Positions 42,341 to 51,368 are shown, numbered from the stretch's first letter. The stretch is DNA of 64,000 nucleotides from Sinomonas gamaensis (GCF_005876955.1 NZ_SSCL01000004.1:274053-338052), one strand, 5' to 3'. Notes: generated by a model from the letters alone, not told the origin. A program made the numbers and translations.

Positions 42341-43909
42341 ATGCACGCGCACCCTTTCCACCCCCACATCACCTTGACCGACGTCTCCCACGGCTACGGA
42401 GACCGCCTCCTCCTCGACCGCGTCAACCTCGTCATCGGCGACGGCGAGCGGATCGCCGTGGTCGGCGAGAACGGCGCCGGAAAGTCCACACTCCTACGCC
42501 TTCTCGCAGGCCAGGAGATCCCGGACGCGGGCAAGGTCGGCGTCCACGGCCGAACGTCCCGGCTCGCCCAGACCCCTGAGGGCAGCGCGACCATCGAAGG
42601 CCTCCTCGAGGCCCTGAGCCTCGACGACGAGGGCGACGACGCGCGCGTCCGCGCCGAGATCGCTCTCGAGCGGCTGCGCGTCGGGCATCTCGTGCGCGGT
42701 TCCGCAGACCGTCCCCTGGCAATGTACTCGGGCGGCGAGGCCGAGCGCGTGGCCCTGGCCCTCGCGCTCGCGGACCCGGCGCCGGTCCTGCTCCTCGACG
42801 AGCCCACGAACCATCTCGACGCCGACGCAGTCGCCTGGCTCGAGGCCGAGCTCGCGTCGCGGCCCGGGATCGTCGTGGCCGTTTCGCATGACCGCGATTT
42901 CCTCGGGCGCTTCGCCCGCGTGATCCTCGAGGTCGACGCCGACCGGCAGAGCGTGCGCCGCTACGGCGACGGGTACGCGGGGTACCGCGCCGCGAAGGCC
43001 CGCGAGCGGCGGGAATGGGAGCGGGCGTACCTCGAGTGGGTCGCTGCGAAGGACCGCGAGCGCGAGAAGGCGGCCGCCGTCGCTGGCCGCGTCGCGTACG
43101 GGCGGATGACGGACAAGGACAAGTCGGGGTTCAACTACTTCGGCCAGCGTGTGAGCGCGGCGGTCGAGAGCCAGACCCGGTCCGCGCGGGAGCGGCTGCG
43201 CCGGCTCGAGGCCGCGCCGGTCATGCCGCCGCCGAGGCCGCTTCACCTTGCCGTGGCCTTCGAGGCCGACGGCGGCGCGGGCGTCAGCCTTCGCGGAGCC
43301 TCGGTGCCGGGCCGGCTCCGCGCGGTGGACCTCGACGTGCCGCCGGGCGGGCGGCTCGCCGTCACCGGTCCGAACGGGGCCGGCAAGACGACCCTGCTCG
43401 GAGTCCTCGCCGGGCGAGTGCCCTTCGAGGGCGTCGCCAAGGTGAGTGCGCCCGGAGGCGAGGACGACGGCGAGCCCAGGGCCGCCGTCGTCGGCCTCCT
43501 CCCACAGGAGCTCGCGGCGCCGAAGGACCCGCACGCCCGCCTGCTTGCGGCTTACGCGTGCGGCCTCCCCGGCGACCTCGACGAGCATGCGGAGCGGCTC
43601 CTGCATCTGGGACTGTTCCGCGTGGGGGACTTCTTCGTCCCGGTCGGGTCACTTTCGGCGGGACAGTACCGCCGGCTCGCGCTCGCGCGGCTGCTGTCGG
43701 GGACGCCGGACGTGCTCCTGCTCGACGAGCCGAGCAATCACCTCGCCCCGCTGCTCGTAGGGGAACTCGAGGAAGCGCTCGAGCGCTATCGGGGAACCCT
43801 CGTGGTCACGAGTCACGACACTGCGCTGCTGCGCTGGTTCTCCGGGATTGGCGGGGACGAGCTACGGCTGGAGCGAGGAGAGGTCGAGCGTGTACAGCAG
43901 CACCACTGA
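42341..43909 (+). CDS. ABC-F family ATPase (ribosome-associated type)
   Basis: 522 aa soluble protein with two ABC domains and no membrane part. Domain 1: Walker A GENGAGKST, signature YSGGEAERVALA, Walker B LLLDEPTNHLD. Domain 2: Walker A GPNGAGKTT, signature LSAGQYRRLALARLL, Walker B LLLDEPSNHLAP. The linker between them is arginine-rich (AKARERREWERAYLEW), as in the P-site tRNA interaction motif of ABC-F proteins. Could be a translation factor or an antibiotic-resistance ribosome protector; the short linker does not decide. The start at 42341 is chosen for MHAHPFHPHITLTDVSHGYG. Overlaps the convergent CPBP gene by 48 bp. Confidence 0.87.
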   Translation: MHAHPFHPHITLTDVSHGYGDRLLLDRVNLVIGDGERIAVVGENGAGKSTLLRLLAGQEIPDAGKVGVHGRTSRLAQTPEGSATIEGLLEALSLDDEGDDARVRAEIALERLRVGHLVRGSADRPLAMYSGGEAERVALALALADPAPVLLLDEPTNHLDADAVAWLEAELASRPGIVVAVSHDRDFLGRFARVILEVDADRQSVRRYGDGYAGYRAAKARERREWERAYLEWVAAKDREREKAAAVAGRVAYGRMTDKDKSGFNYFGQRVSAAVESQTRSARERLRRLEAAPVMPPPRPLHLAVAFEADGGAGVSLRGASVPGRLRAVDLDVPPGGRLAVTGPNGAGKTTLLGVLAGRVPFEGVAKVSAPGGEDDGEPRAAVVGLLPQELAAPKDPHARLLAAYACGLPGDLDEHAERLLHLGLFRVGDFFVPVGSLSAGQYRRLALARLLSGTPDVLLLDEPSNHLAPLLVGELEEALERYRGTLVVTSHDTALLRWFSGIGGDELRLERGEVERVQQHH

Positions 43910-44623
43910 GAGCAGGTTCTTCAGGGCGTGCAGGGACACGCTGAACGCAAGGTTGTTGCCGGTCCACGCATAGGCGAAGACGAGGACGCCGCCGAGCCCC
44001 ACATACGGGGCGAGGGCCTGCAGCGTGAAGGCGTCGCTGCTGAGGAGGTGCAGCGAGGCGAACAGGATCACCGAGAGGGCATAGCAGAACCACTTGTTCA
44101 CGTAGAGGCTCAGCTTGCCGATCATGAGGTGGCGGAAGATGAACTCCTCGACGAACGGCCCCAGGACCACGAGCAGCGGTGCCGTGAGCCACCACGGGAC
44201 GCCGCGAGCAAGGCCCTCGATGCTCTCCTGGTTCTGCGACACCTGGATCCCGCCCGAGAGCGCGACGAGGATGGCCGTGACCACGAGCATCGCGATGAGC
44301 AGGAGCGGCAGGATCCCGATGGTGAACCAGGGCCGCGTTCCGAGGATCCGCACATCGCGTGCGAAGTAGGCTCTGGCGGCGATTGCCGCGACGATGAACA
44401 CCGCTCCGTACACGGCGAGATTCAGCAGATAGGCCCCGGCGAGTGGGTTCGCGTGGAGCCAGGCCAGACGGTCTAACGGGAGCAGGATCGCCGCGAGCGG
44501 GAGCAGGACATAGAGGACGACGGCGAGCGTGTCCGTTCCCGTGAACCGACCGAAACGTCGGCCGGGGGCGGGATCACCGGGCCGGCGCCCGGGAGCGTGG
44601 GGCATTGAGTCGACAGTGCGCAT
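43862..44623 (-). CDS. CPBP family intramembrane glutamic endopeptidase
   Basis: 253 aa (an ATG six codons later, 44605, is possible). About seven hydrophobic helices. Abi/CPBP motif 1 PFVEEFIFRHLMIG (paired Glu and Arg) near residue 160, and motif 2/3 ILFASLHLLSS and NNLAFSVSLHALKN with the catalytic-type His. Related to Rce1 CAAX proteases; bacterial members process or protect against peptides. A very long antisense frame over the downstream molybdoenzyme is in phase with it and is not coding. Confidence 0.85.
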   Translation of the reverse strand: MRTVDSMPHAPGRRPGDPAPGRRFGRFTGTDTLAVVLYVLLPLAAILLPLDRLAWLHANPLAGAYLLNLAVYGAVFIVAAIAARAYFARDVRILGTRPWFTIGILPLLLIAMLVVTAILVALSGGIQVSQNQESIEGLARGVPWWLTAPLLVVLGPFVEEFIFRHLMIGKLSLYVNKWFCYALSVILFASLHLLSSDAFTLQALAPYVGLGGVLVFAYAWTGNNLAFSVSLHALKNLLSVVLLYTLDLSSLQP

Positions 44624-44698
44624 TTGCGGGTGGAACGAGCGGAAGGGCGTTCGCGTTCCGGCTTCGCGGGTAAGGCATGGGTGATCGAGGAGGAGTCG

Positions 44699-47041
44699 AT
44701 GGCGGGAACGGACCGGATTGCGGAGCCCTGGGGGGCCAGACGCCCCTACGGGCCGGGGGAGACTTGGCCGGAGCGCGTCGACACCCATCTCGCGGAGGGT
44801 GTGAGCCCCGAGGACGTCGACCGCTGGGTGCAGACCGCGTCGCTCCTGCACTCGAACGGCGACGCCATGGACATCGCCGTGAAGGACGGGCGCATCGTCG
44901 GGGTTCGGGGACGCGCCGCCGACCGCGTCAATCATGGGCGCCTCGGGGTGAAGGACCTCTACGGGTGGCAGGCCAACTCCGCGCCGGACCGACTGACGCG
45001 GCCCCTCATCCGAGAGGGAGGACGTCTGGTTGAGACGGACTGGGACACCGCGATGAACCGGATTGTGCAGCGCACGCAGGAGCTCCTCGAGGAGCAGGGC
45101 CCGAGCGCGATCGGCTTCTACACCACCGGCCAGCTCTTCGCAGAGGAGTACTACACGCTTGGGGTCGTGGCCCACGGAGGTCTGGGGACGAACCACGTCG
45201 ATGGCAACACCCGCCTCTGCACCGCCACGGCTGCCGCGGCGCTCAAGGCATCGTTCGCGAGCGACGGGCAGCCGGGCTCCTACACCGACGTCGATCACGC
45301 CGACGTGATCGCGCTCTACGGGCACAACGTCGCCGAGACCCAGAGCGTGCTGTGGATGCGGATGCTGGACCGGCTCGCAGGGCCGAACCCGCCGAAGATC
45401 ATCTGCGTGGATCCGCGGCCCACGGAGGTCGCCCGCCACGCCGCACTGCACTTGGCCCCGCTGCCGGGCACCAATGTGGCCCTCATGAACGGGCTCCTCC
45501 ACGAGATCGTCGCCAACGACTGGGTCGATCACGCCTACATCGAGGCCCACACCGTGGGGTTCGAGGAGCTGGCGAAGCGAGTCCAGGACTACCCGCCGGA
45601 GGTAGTGGCCGAGATCTGCGACGTGCCCGCAGACCAGATCCGCGAGGCGGCCTCGATCCTGGGGCACGCGGAGCGACTGCTCTCGACCGTGCTGCAGGGC
45701 TTCTACCAGTCGAATCAGGCCACGGCCGCGGCCGTCCAGGTGAACAACATCAACATCATCAGGGGCATGCTCGGCAAACCGGGATGCGGCATCCTTCAGA
45801 TGAATGGGCAGCCTACCGCCGAGAACACGCGCGAATGTGGAGCCGACGGCGATATGCCCGCCTTCCGCAATTGGACCAATGACGCGCACGTCAAGGACCT
45901 CGCGAAGGTGTGGAACGTCGATCCGATGGACATCCCGCACTACTCGCCGCCGACCCACGTCATGCAGATGATGCGCTACGCCGAGGACGGCTCGATCAGG
46001 ATGCTCTGGGTCAGCGGCACGAACCCGGCGGTCTCGCTGCCCGAGCTCCCCAGGATCCGGTCGATCCTGCAGCAGGAGCGGCTGTTCCTCGTGGTCCAGG
46101 ACATCTTCCTGTCCGAGACGGCCCAGCTCGCCGACGTCGTCCTGCCTGCGGCAACGTGGGGCGAGAAGACGGGGACGTTCACGAACGTCGACCGCACCGT
46201 GCACCTCTCTGAAAAGGCCGTCGACCCGCCGGGGGAGGCCAAGGCCGACCTCGAGATCTTCATCGACTACGCCCACCGCCTGGGACTCAAGGACAAGGAC
46301 GGCGAGCCGCTCGTGAAATGGCACGACGCCGAGTCGGCGTTCGAGGCCTGGAAGGAATGCAGCCGGGGAAGGCCCTGTGATTACACGGGCCTCACCTTCG
46401 AGAAGCTGCGCGGAGGCTCGGGGATCCAGTGGCCGTGCAACGACGAGCACCCAGACGGGACCGAGCGCCTGTACGAAGACGGGAAATTCTTCAGTGCCCC
46501 CGACTACTGCGAGAGCTACGGCCGCGATCTGGTGACGGGCGCGCCACTCGACGAGACCGAGTACAAGGCACTGAATCCCAGCGGGAAGGCCATCCTGAAG
46601 GCTGCAGCCTACGTTCCCGCCCACGAGCTCCCGAGCGAGGACTTCCCCTTCATCCTCATCACCGGGCGCACGCTGTATCACTTCCACACCCGCACGAAGA
46701 CCGGAAGGACGCCCGAGCTGCAGGCTGCCGCCCCCGACGTGTGGGTGGAGATCTCGGAAGCCGACGCCGCCGTCGTCGGCATTTCGGAAGGCGACCTCCT
46801 CGAGGTGGCGAGCCCCCGCGGCTCCCTGCAGGCGAAGGCCCGGATCACCCGAATTCGCAAGGGCGTCGTGTTCGTTCCATTCCACTACGGGTATTGGGAC
46901 ACCGAGGGTGGGCATGAGCCCGACGGCGCAGGGCGCGCGGCGAACGAGCTCACCATCACCGACTGGGACGCCTGCTCGAAGCAGCCCATCTTCAAGACGG
47001 CCGCGGTGAGCGTCAAGCGGACGACGGGAGGGATCCGATGA
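44699..47041 (+). CDS. Molybdopterin (bis-MGD) oxidoreductase lacking N-terminal FeS cysteines
   Basis: 780 aa, closest in overall layout to assimilatory nitrate reductases (NarB/NasC). N-terminal block WVQTASLLHSNGDAMDIAVK occupies the place of the 4Fe-4S site C-x2-C-x3-C, but the three positions are S48, H51 and D55. The molybdenum-type Cys is kept (NTRLC, C174), as are cofactor-binding stretches (GLGTNHVDGNTRLC, LWVSGTNPAVSLPE, ATWGEKTGTFTNVDR). The C-terminal molydop-binding domain is present (ITGRTLYHFHTRTKTGR). No Tat signal, so cytosolic. RBS gaggaggag at 44689 fixes the start. Substrate and electron partner unknown; first gene of a three-gene unit. Confidence 0.87.
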   Translation: MAGTDRIAEPWGARRPYGPGETWPERVDTHLAEGVSPEDVDRWVQTASLLHSNGDAMDIAVKDGRIVGVRGRAADRVNHGRLGVKDLYGWQANSAPDRLTRPLIREGGRLVETDWDTAMNRIVQRTQELLEEQGPSAIGFYTTGQLFAEEYYTLGVVAHGGLGTNHVDGNTRLCTATAAAALKASFASDGQPGSYTDVDHADVIALYGHNVAETQSVLWMRMLDRLAGPNPPKIICVDPRPTEVARHAALHLAPLPGTNVALMNGLLHEIVANDWVDHAYIEAHTVGFEELAKRVQDYPPEVVAEICDVPADQIREAASILGHAERLLSTVLQGFYQSNQATAAAVQVNNINIIRGMLGKPGCGILQMNGQPTAENTRECGADGDMPAFRNWTNDAHVKDLAKVWNVDPMDIPHYSPPTHVMQMMRYAEDGSIRMLWVSGTNPAVSLPELPRIRSILQQERLFLVVQDIFLSETAQLADVVLPAATWGEKTGTFTNVDRTVHLSEKAVDPPGEAKADLEIFIDYAHRLGLKDKDGEPLVKWHDAESAFEAWKECSRGRPCDYTGLTFEKLRGGSGIQWPCNDEHPDGTERLYEDGKFFSAPDYCESYGRDLVTGAPLDETEYKALNPSGKAILKAAAYVPAHELPSEDFPFILITGRTLYHFHTRTKTGRTPELQAAAPDVWVEISEADAAVVGISEGDLLEVASPRGSLQAKARITRIRKGVVFVPFHYGYWDTEGGHEPDGAGRAANELTITDWDACSKQPIFKTAAVSVKRTTGGIR

Positions 47042-47520
47042 AGATCGGGCTGGCCCTTGAGGAGCTCCACCGCTCGGAGGCTGAGCTTGCACGCGAGCTG
47101 CTTAAGATCTCTGAGCGTCACAAGGTGGACCACGAAGTCTTCCATCTCGCGCGAGACCTCGCGGGGTGGTCGCAGCGCCACGTCCGCGAGATCGCGGAGA
47201 TCGCCAAGCACTACGGGCAGGATCTGGATCCGGACGCCGGCACGAAGCGCGGCCCTGTCGATGCCCTTGTGGAGAAGGGCAGCGAGTTGGCGGGGCACCT
47301 CAAGTCCCCGGGGCTCCTGCTCCTGCGGGATGTCCGAGAGGTGTACATCAAGGCGGCTGGCGTTTCCGTGGACTGGGAGCTCCTCGCCCAAGCGGCTCAG
47401 GGGATCAAGCACAAGGACCTGCTCGACCTGGCCAAGAGGAACCACCCGGACACCCTGCGCCAGATGCGCTGGGCGAACAGCAAGCTCAAGGAGAGCGCAA
47501 CCCAGATTCTTGTCAGTTAG
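47038..47520 (+). CDS. Small helical protein, molybdoenzyme partner candidate
   Basis: 160 aa, predicted almost all alpha-helical with charged heptad-like stretches. It has a histidine-rich helix ERHKVDHEVFHLARDL in which His recurs at i, i+4, i+8, followed by SQRHVREIAEIAKHYG, a spacing that could bind a metal or haem. Overlaps the molybdoenzyme stop by 4 bp (ATGA), which indicates tight co-translation. No family recognised with confidence; a ferritin-like or hemerythrin-like bundle is one possibility. Might be an electron-transfer or chaperone subunit (inference). Confidence 0.8.
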   Translation: MKIGLALEELHRSEAELARELLKISERHKVDHEVFHLARDLAGWSQRHVREIAEIAKHYGQDLDPDAGTKRGPVDALVEKGSELAGHLKSPGLLLLRDVREVYIKAAGVSVDWELLAQAAQGIKHKDLLDLAKRNHPDTLRQMRWANSKLKESATQILVS

Positions 47521-47548
47521 CCAAACCCCACGGAAGGACACCGGTCTC

Positions 47549-47890
47549 ATGGCTGAAACACCAGAACACAAGGGGCTTCCCCTGCCCGACTACGACCACA
47601 TCCCCCTCGCGACGCTGCCGTCCCGGATCCACGGCCTGGATGCCTCGGCACTCGAGGAACTGCTCGCTTTCGAGGAGGCGCACGGCAACCGGCTTCCGGT
47701 CCGGCAAGTGCTGCAGCAGCGGCTCGACGACGTGCGCGGAGGGGCCGAGCCCAGCGGCGGCGTGCCTGAGGATCTCCCCGAGAAGTCGTCGGCGAGCGGG
47801 CAGTCCCCGGTTTCCCCGGAGACCGCCGGCCCGAAGATCAACCCGCCGTCGCAGGGCGTGCCGACGAACCCGGCCCAGCCGCGTCACTGA
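47549..47890 (+). CDS. Conserved small actinobacterial protein with DYDxL-type domain
   Basis: 113 aa from MAETPEHKG. Residues 10-65 have the recurrent pattern LPLPDYDHIPLATLPSRIHG, then LEELLAFEEAHGNRLPVRQVLQQRL (DYD..L...R...L..EL..FE..H..R..V...L), seen in small actinobacterial proteins. The second half is a disordered Pro/Ser-rich tail. RBS cggaaggacaccggtct. Same operon as the molybdoenzyme (28 bp after the previous stop). I do not recognise a function. Confidence 0.72.
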   Translation: MAETPEHKGLPLPDYDHIPLATLPSRIHGLDASALEELLAFEEAHGNRLPVRQVLQQRLDDVRGGAEPSGGVPEDLPEKSSASGQSPVSPETAGPKINPPSQGVPTNPAQPRH

Positions 47891-47948
47891 GCCCGGGGTC
47901 TCCGTCTCTGGACAGACGGTTCTGTCTACTCCTAGTGTCGAGGGATAG

Positions 47949-47972
47949 GCGCGGCCCGAGTTCGAGCCGCGC
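47949..47972 (+). terminator. Possible terminator of the molybdoenzyme operon
   Basis: GCGCGGC and GCCGCGC, a 7-bp stem with a 10-bp loop, 59 bp after the last stop. A second small hairpin (ggacaga cggt tctgtct) lies between. No U-run. Confidence 0.35.
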
Positions 47973-48033
47973 GGACCTCGGGGCGGGAGGGCTCGGCTGA
48001 GTCGGCCGGGTCTTCAAACGCAGTCGGACCTCA

Positions 48034-48342
48034 TTGGGACAGGCCGGCCGAGCGCTTCTTCTCGGTTCTTCGCCTCGCCCCAGTGAGGAGCAGTTCCTCT
48101 TGACACTCACACCTATCTCGGGCCCGGCAGAAGCCAGGGCGGTCTTGGACCGAGCAGGCCCCTGCACGCTTGCGCGGGCACGGGCGGCGGGGGAACTCGC
48201 GGTCGCGTACCTGGGCGTGACGGACGCCTTGACCCTCCGCTACCGCCGCCCGGCTCGCGCCCCAGGGGGCCTGCGCCACGCCGCTCGGCTGGGTCTGGTC
48301 AAGGCCCTCCACGGCTACTGTGCGGAACGTGGGCCCGCCTGA
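48034..48342 (+). CDS. Possible small hypothetical protein
   Basis: A 102-codon frame starting GTG or ATG at 48034 (MGQAGRALLLG) and ending ALHGYCAERGPA. The second half (ARARAAGELAVAYLGVTDAL) looks more protein-like than the first, so a later start may apply. Codon bias is moderate and no clear RBS is seen. The stretch 47891-48408 otherwise contains no gene. Listed as doubtful. Confidence 0.3.
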   Translation: MGQAGRALLLGSSPRPSEEQFLLTLTPISGPAEARAVLDRAGPCTLARARAAGELAVAYLGVTDALTLRYRRPARAPGGLRHAARLGLVKALHGYCAERGPA

Positions 48343-48408
48343 TCCTGACTCCTGCCCCACTGCCAATCCCGGGTTGCGGGTTGACCCCAGTCATGCGACG
48401 GGTAATCT

Positions 48409-48430
48409 TTATAGAACGAACGGTCGGTAA
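48409..48430. promoter_or_regulatory. PaaR-like operator upstream of paaJ
   Basis: The minus strand reads TTACCGACCGTTCGTTCT followed by ATAA, matching the TTACCGAxCG-n2-CGxTCnnTAA pattern of the site at 52979. It overlaps the expected transcription start: TTGACC (48381) and TAATCT (48403) are possible -35 and -10 elements. TetR-family PaaR proteins that respond to phenylacetyl-CoA bind such palindromes in actinobacteria. Confidence 0.7.
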
Positions 48431-48483
48431 GTGCTTGTAGTCTTCGACGCTCCGACCGGAACCCAACGCATAAGGATGTGCTC

Positions 48484-49710
48484 ATGGCTGAGGCCTTTCT
48501 GATCGGCGGCGCGCGGACTCCGGTGGGCCGGTATGGCGGCGCTCTTTCCTCGGTCCGCCCGGATGACCTGGCGGCGCTGACCGTGAAGGCCGCGGTGGAG
48601 CGTGCCGGGATCGATCCGTCCGCGGTGGACGAGGTGATCCTGGGCAACGCGAACGGGGCAGGCGAGGAGAACCGGAACGTGGCGCGGATGGCCTGGCTGC
48701 TGGCCGGCTACCCGGACTCCGTCCCGGGGATCACCGTGAACAGACTGTGCGCCTCGGGCCTGTCCGCGATCATCATGGCCTCGCACATGGTCAAGGCCGG
48801 CGCCGCGGACCTCGTGGTTGCCGGCGGGGTGGAGTCGATGTCCCGGGCGCCGTGGGTGATGGAGAAGCCGTCGACGGCGTTCGCGAAGCCGGGGGCCGTG
48901 TTCGACACCTCGATCGGGTGGCGGTTCACGAACCCGGCCTTCCTCTCCGGGGAGCTCTCGCGGGACGGGAAGGCGACGTACTCGATGCCGGAGACGGCCG
49001 AGGAGGTCGCCCGGGTGTTCGAGACCACCCGGGAGGACTGCGACGCGTTCGCGGTGCGCTCGCACGAGCGGGCGATCGCGGCGATCGAGGCGGGGCGGCT
49101 CGCGGAGGAGATCGTGCCCGTCACGGTCACCGGCAAGAAGGGCGCCCAGACTGTGGTGGACACGGACGAGGGCCCGCGGCCGGGGACCACGATGGAGGTC
49201 CTCGCGAAGCTGCGCCCCGTGGTCAAGGGGGGCTCGGTCGTGACGGCGGGCAACGCGTCCTCGCTGAACGACGGGGCCTCGGCGATCGTGGTGGCCTCGG
49301 AGTCGGCGGTGGAGCGGTTCGGGCTGGCGCCGCGGGCGCGGATCCTGGACGGGGCCTCGGCCGGGGTCGCGCCGGAGATCATGGGCATGGGCCCGGTCCC
49401 GGCGACCCGGAAGGTGCTCGAGCGCACCGGCCTCTCGGTGGCCGATCTGGGGGCGGTGGAGCTGAACGAGGCCTTCGCCTCCCAGTCCCTGGCGGTGATG
49501 CGGGAGCTCAAGCTCGAAGAGGAGATGGTCAATGCCGACGGGGGCGCGATCGCCCTGGGCCATCCGCTGGGTTCCTCGGGGTCCCGGCTCGTGGTGACGC
49601 TGCTGGGCCGGATGGAGCGCGAGCTCACCGGGGCAGGCCGGAAGCTGGGCCTGGCGACAATGTGCGTCGGCGTGGGGCAGGGCACCGCGCTGATCGTGGA
49701 GGGCGTGTGA
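48484..49710 (+). CDS. paaJ: 3-oxoadipyl-CoA/acetyl-CoA acyltransferase (thiolase)
   Basis: 408 aa thiolase. Nucleophile Cys in TVNRLCASGLSAIIMASHM near residue 90, catalytic HPLGSSG segment (GGAIALGHPLGSSGSR) and C-terminal MCVGVGQGTALI with the second Cys. In phenylacetate catabolism it cleaves 3-oxoadipyl-CoA and the 5,6-dehydrosuberyl intermediate. Start at ATG 48484 with RBS aaggatg; a GTG two codons earlier is less likely. First gene of the upstream paa unit. Confidence 0.9.
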   Translation: MAEAFLIGGARTPVGRYGGALSSVRPDDLAALTVKAAVERAGIDPSAVDEVILGNANGAGEENRNVARMAWLLAGYPDSVPGITVNRLCASGLSAIIMASHMVKAGAADLVVAGGVESMSRAPWVMEKPSTAFAKPGAVFDTSIGWRFTNPAFLSGELSRDGKATYSMPETAEEVARVFETTREDCDAFAVRSHERAIAAIEAGRLAEEIVPVTVTGKKGAQTVVDTDEGPRPGTTMEVLAKLRPVVKGGSVVTAGNASSLNDGASAIVVASESAVERFGLAPRARILDGASAGVAPEIMGMGPVPATRKVLERTGLSVADLGAVELNEAFASQSLAVMRELKLEEEMVNADGGAIALGHPLGSSGSRLVVTLLGRMERELTGAGRKLGLATMCVGVGQGTALIVEGV

Positions 49711-50489
49711 TGGGCCTGGACGCGTCCGGGTTCACCACCCTGAGGGTCGATGAGCGCACGGACCGCCTCCACGTTCGGCTCCACCGCCCCGAGGTGCGCA
49801 ATGCGATCGATGCGGCGATGGTCGAGGAGCTGCACGCCGTGTGCGCGCACCTCGAGGCCGACCCCAAGATCCTCATCGTCTCGGGTACGCCAACTGACAC
49901 CGGTGCGGGCGTGAAGGGGATCTTCGCCTCGGGGGCCGACATCGCCCAGCTGCGCGAACGCCGTCGTGATGACGCCCTGGCCGGGATCAACTCGACCGTC
50001 TTCGACCGCATCGCCAAGCTGCCCATGCCCGTGATCGCCGCCCTGGACGGGTACGCACTCGGCGGGGGCGCCGAGCTGGCGTACGCGGCCGACTTCCGGA
50101 TCGGCACCGAGTCGCTGCGTCTGGGGAACCCCGAGACCGGGCTGGGGATCATGGCCGCCGCCGGGGCGACCTGGCGGCTCCGCGAGCTCGTCGGGGAGCC
50201 CTTGGCGAAGCAGATCCTGCTCGCAGGCCGGGTCCTGACCGGGCAGGAGTGCCTTGCCGCCGGCCTGGTCAGCGAGCTGGTCGAGCCGGAGAAGCTGCTC
50301 GCGGCCGCGGATGCCCTAGCTGACCGGATCGCGGCCCAGGACCCGCTCGCGGTGCGGATTTCCAAGGCCGTCTTCCACGCCCCGCGCGAGGCGCACCCCG
50401 TGATCGACACCCTGGCCCAGGGGATCCTGTTCGAGTCCCAGGCCAAGTTCGACCGCATGCAGGCATTCCTGGACAGAAAGAAGAAGTAG
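49710..50489 (+). CDS. Enoyl-CoA hydratase/isomerase (PaaF/PaaG type)
   Basis: 259 aa crotonase-fold enzyme. Landmarks: HRPEVRNAIDAAMVEEL, oxyanion-hole loops FASGADIAQLR and AALDGYALGGGAELAYAAD, catalytic Glu region LGNPETGLGIMAAAGAT. Hydrates 2,3-dehydroadipyl-CoA (PaaF) or isomerises the oxepin precursor (PaaG); only one crotonase is present here, so it may do one or both. ATG overlaps the paaJ stop by 1 bp (TGATG). Confidence 0.9.
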   Translation: MGLDASGFTTLRVDERTDRLHVRLHRPEVRNAIDAAMVEELHAVCAHLEADPKILIVSGTPTDTGAGVKGIFASGADIAQLRERRRDDALAGINSTVFDRIAKLPMPVIAALDGYALGGGAELAYAADFRIGTESLRLGNPETGLGIMAAAGATWRLRELVGEPLAKQILLAGRVLTGQECLAAGLVSELVEPEKLLAAADALADRIAAQDPLAVRISKAVFHAPREAHPVIDTLAQGILFESQAKFDRMQAFLDRKKK

Positions 50490-51359
50490 ATGGGCACCAT
50501 CAATCTGGCCGAGGGCCTTCCCGCGCACGTCGGAGTGCTCGGGGGCGGCCGCATGGGCGCCGGGATCGCGCACGCGTTCCTGATGAAGGGCGCCAAGGTC
50601 CTGGTCGTCGAGCGCGACGAGCAGTCCGCAGAAGCCGCGAGGGAGCGAGTCGAGGCCTCCGTGGCGAAGTCGATCGAGCGGGGGGCCTCGGAGGGGAATC
50701 TCGATGAGGTCCTCCAGTCCTTCGCCACGAGCGTGGACTACGCCGACTTTGCCCTGTGCGACCTCGTCGTCGAGGCCGTCCCCGAGGACCCGACCCTGAA
50801 GGCCACGGCCCTGGCCGCCGTCGAACGGGAGATCTCCCCGCACGCGCATCTGGCCACCAACACCTCCTCGCTGTCGGTCAGCGAGCTCGCCGCCTCGCTC
50901 GCGCGGCCGGAGCAGTTCCTCGGCCTCCACTTCTTCAACCCCGTTCCCGCTTCCACCCTCATCGAGGTCGTCATCGCGGAACAGACCTCCCAGGAGACCG
51001 CCGACGCCGCCCGCGGCTGGGTGGCAGCGCTGGATAAGACCGCCGTCGTCGTCAAGGACGCTCCCGGCTTCGCCTCCTCCCGCCTCGGGGTCGCGATCGC
51101 GCTGGAGGCCATGCGCATGGTCGAGGAGGGCGTCGCGAGCGCCGAGGACATCGACAACGCGATGGTCCTGGGCTACAAGCACCCCACCGGCCCGCTCAAG
51201 ACGACCGACATCGTGGGCCTCGACGTCCGGCTCGGCATCGCCGAGTACCTCCACAAGACCCTCGGCGAGCGCTTCGCGCCCCCGCAGATCCTCCGCGACA
51301 AGGTCGCCAACGGCGAACTCGGCCGCAAGACGGGCAAGGGCTTCTACGACTGGGCGTAG
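50490..51359 (+). CDS. paaH: 3-hydroxyacyl-CoA dehydrogenase
   Basis: 289 aa. NAD-binding GVLGGGRMGAGIAHAFLMKG, catalytic His/Asn region LHFFNPVPASTLIEVV, and C-terminal 3HCDH helix domain with GYKHPTGPLKTTDIVGLDVR. Converts 3-hydroxyadipyl-CoA to 3-oxoadipyl-CoA in the phenylacetate route. Begins on the base after the hydratase stop. The paaABCDE epoxidase, paaK ligase and paaR are outside the window. Confidence 0.92.
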   Translation: MGTINLAEGLPAHVGVLGGGRMGAGIAHAFLMKGAKVLVVERDEQSAEAARERVEASVAKSIERGASEGNLDEVLQSFATSVDYADFALCDLVVEAVPEDPTLKATALAAVEREISPHAHLATNTSSLSVSELAASLARPEQFLGLHFFNPVPASTLIEVVIAEQTSQETADAARGWVAALDKTAVVVKDAPGFASSRLGVAIALEAMRMVEEGVASAEDIDNAMVLGYKHPTGPLKTTDIVGLDVRLGIAEYLHKTLGERFAPPQILRDKVANGELGRKTGKGFYDWA

Positions 51360-51362
51360 GGT
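51357..51362 (+). promoter_or_regulatory. -10 element overlapping the paaH stop codon
   Basis: TAGGGT starts with the paaH stop codon TAG (51357-51359) and is 6 bp before the ATG of the phosphatase gene at 51369. It gives the phosphatase its own leaderless transcript although it follows the paa genes closely. Confidence 0.55.
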
Positions 51363-51368
51363 CGGGGC

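Noticed and set aside
43862..47092. A 1076-codon minus-strand open frame covering the molybdoenzyme
   Set aside because: Only its last 253 codons (from about 44623) encode a real CPBP protein. The rest is antisense to a clear molybdopterin oxidoreductase and is a consequence of strong GC3 bias.
48099..48104. TTGACA as a promoter in the gap before paaJ
   Set aside because: No -10 at proper spacing, and the likely paaJ promoter is at 48381-48408.
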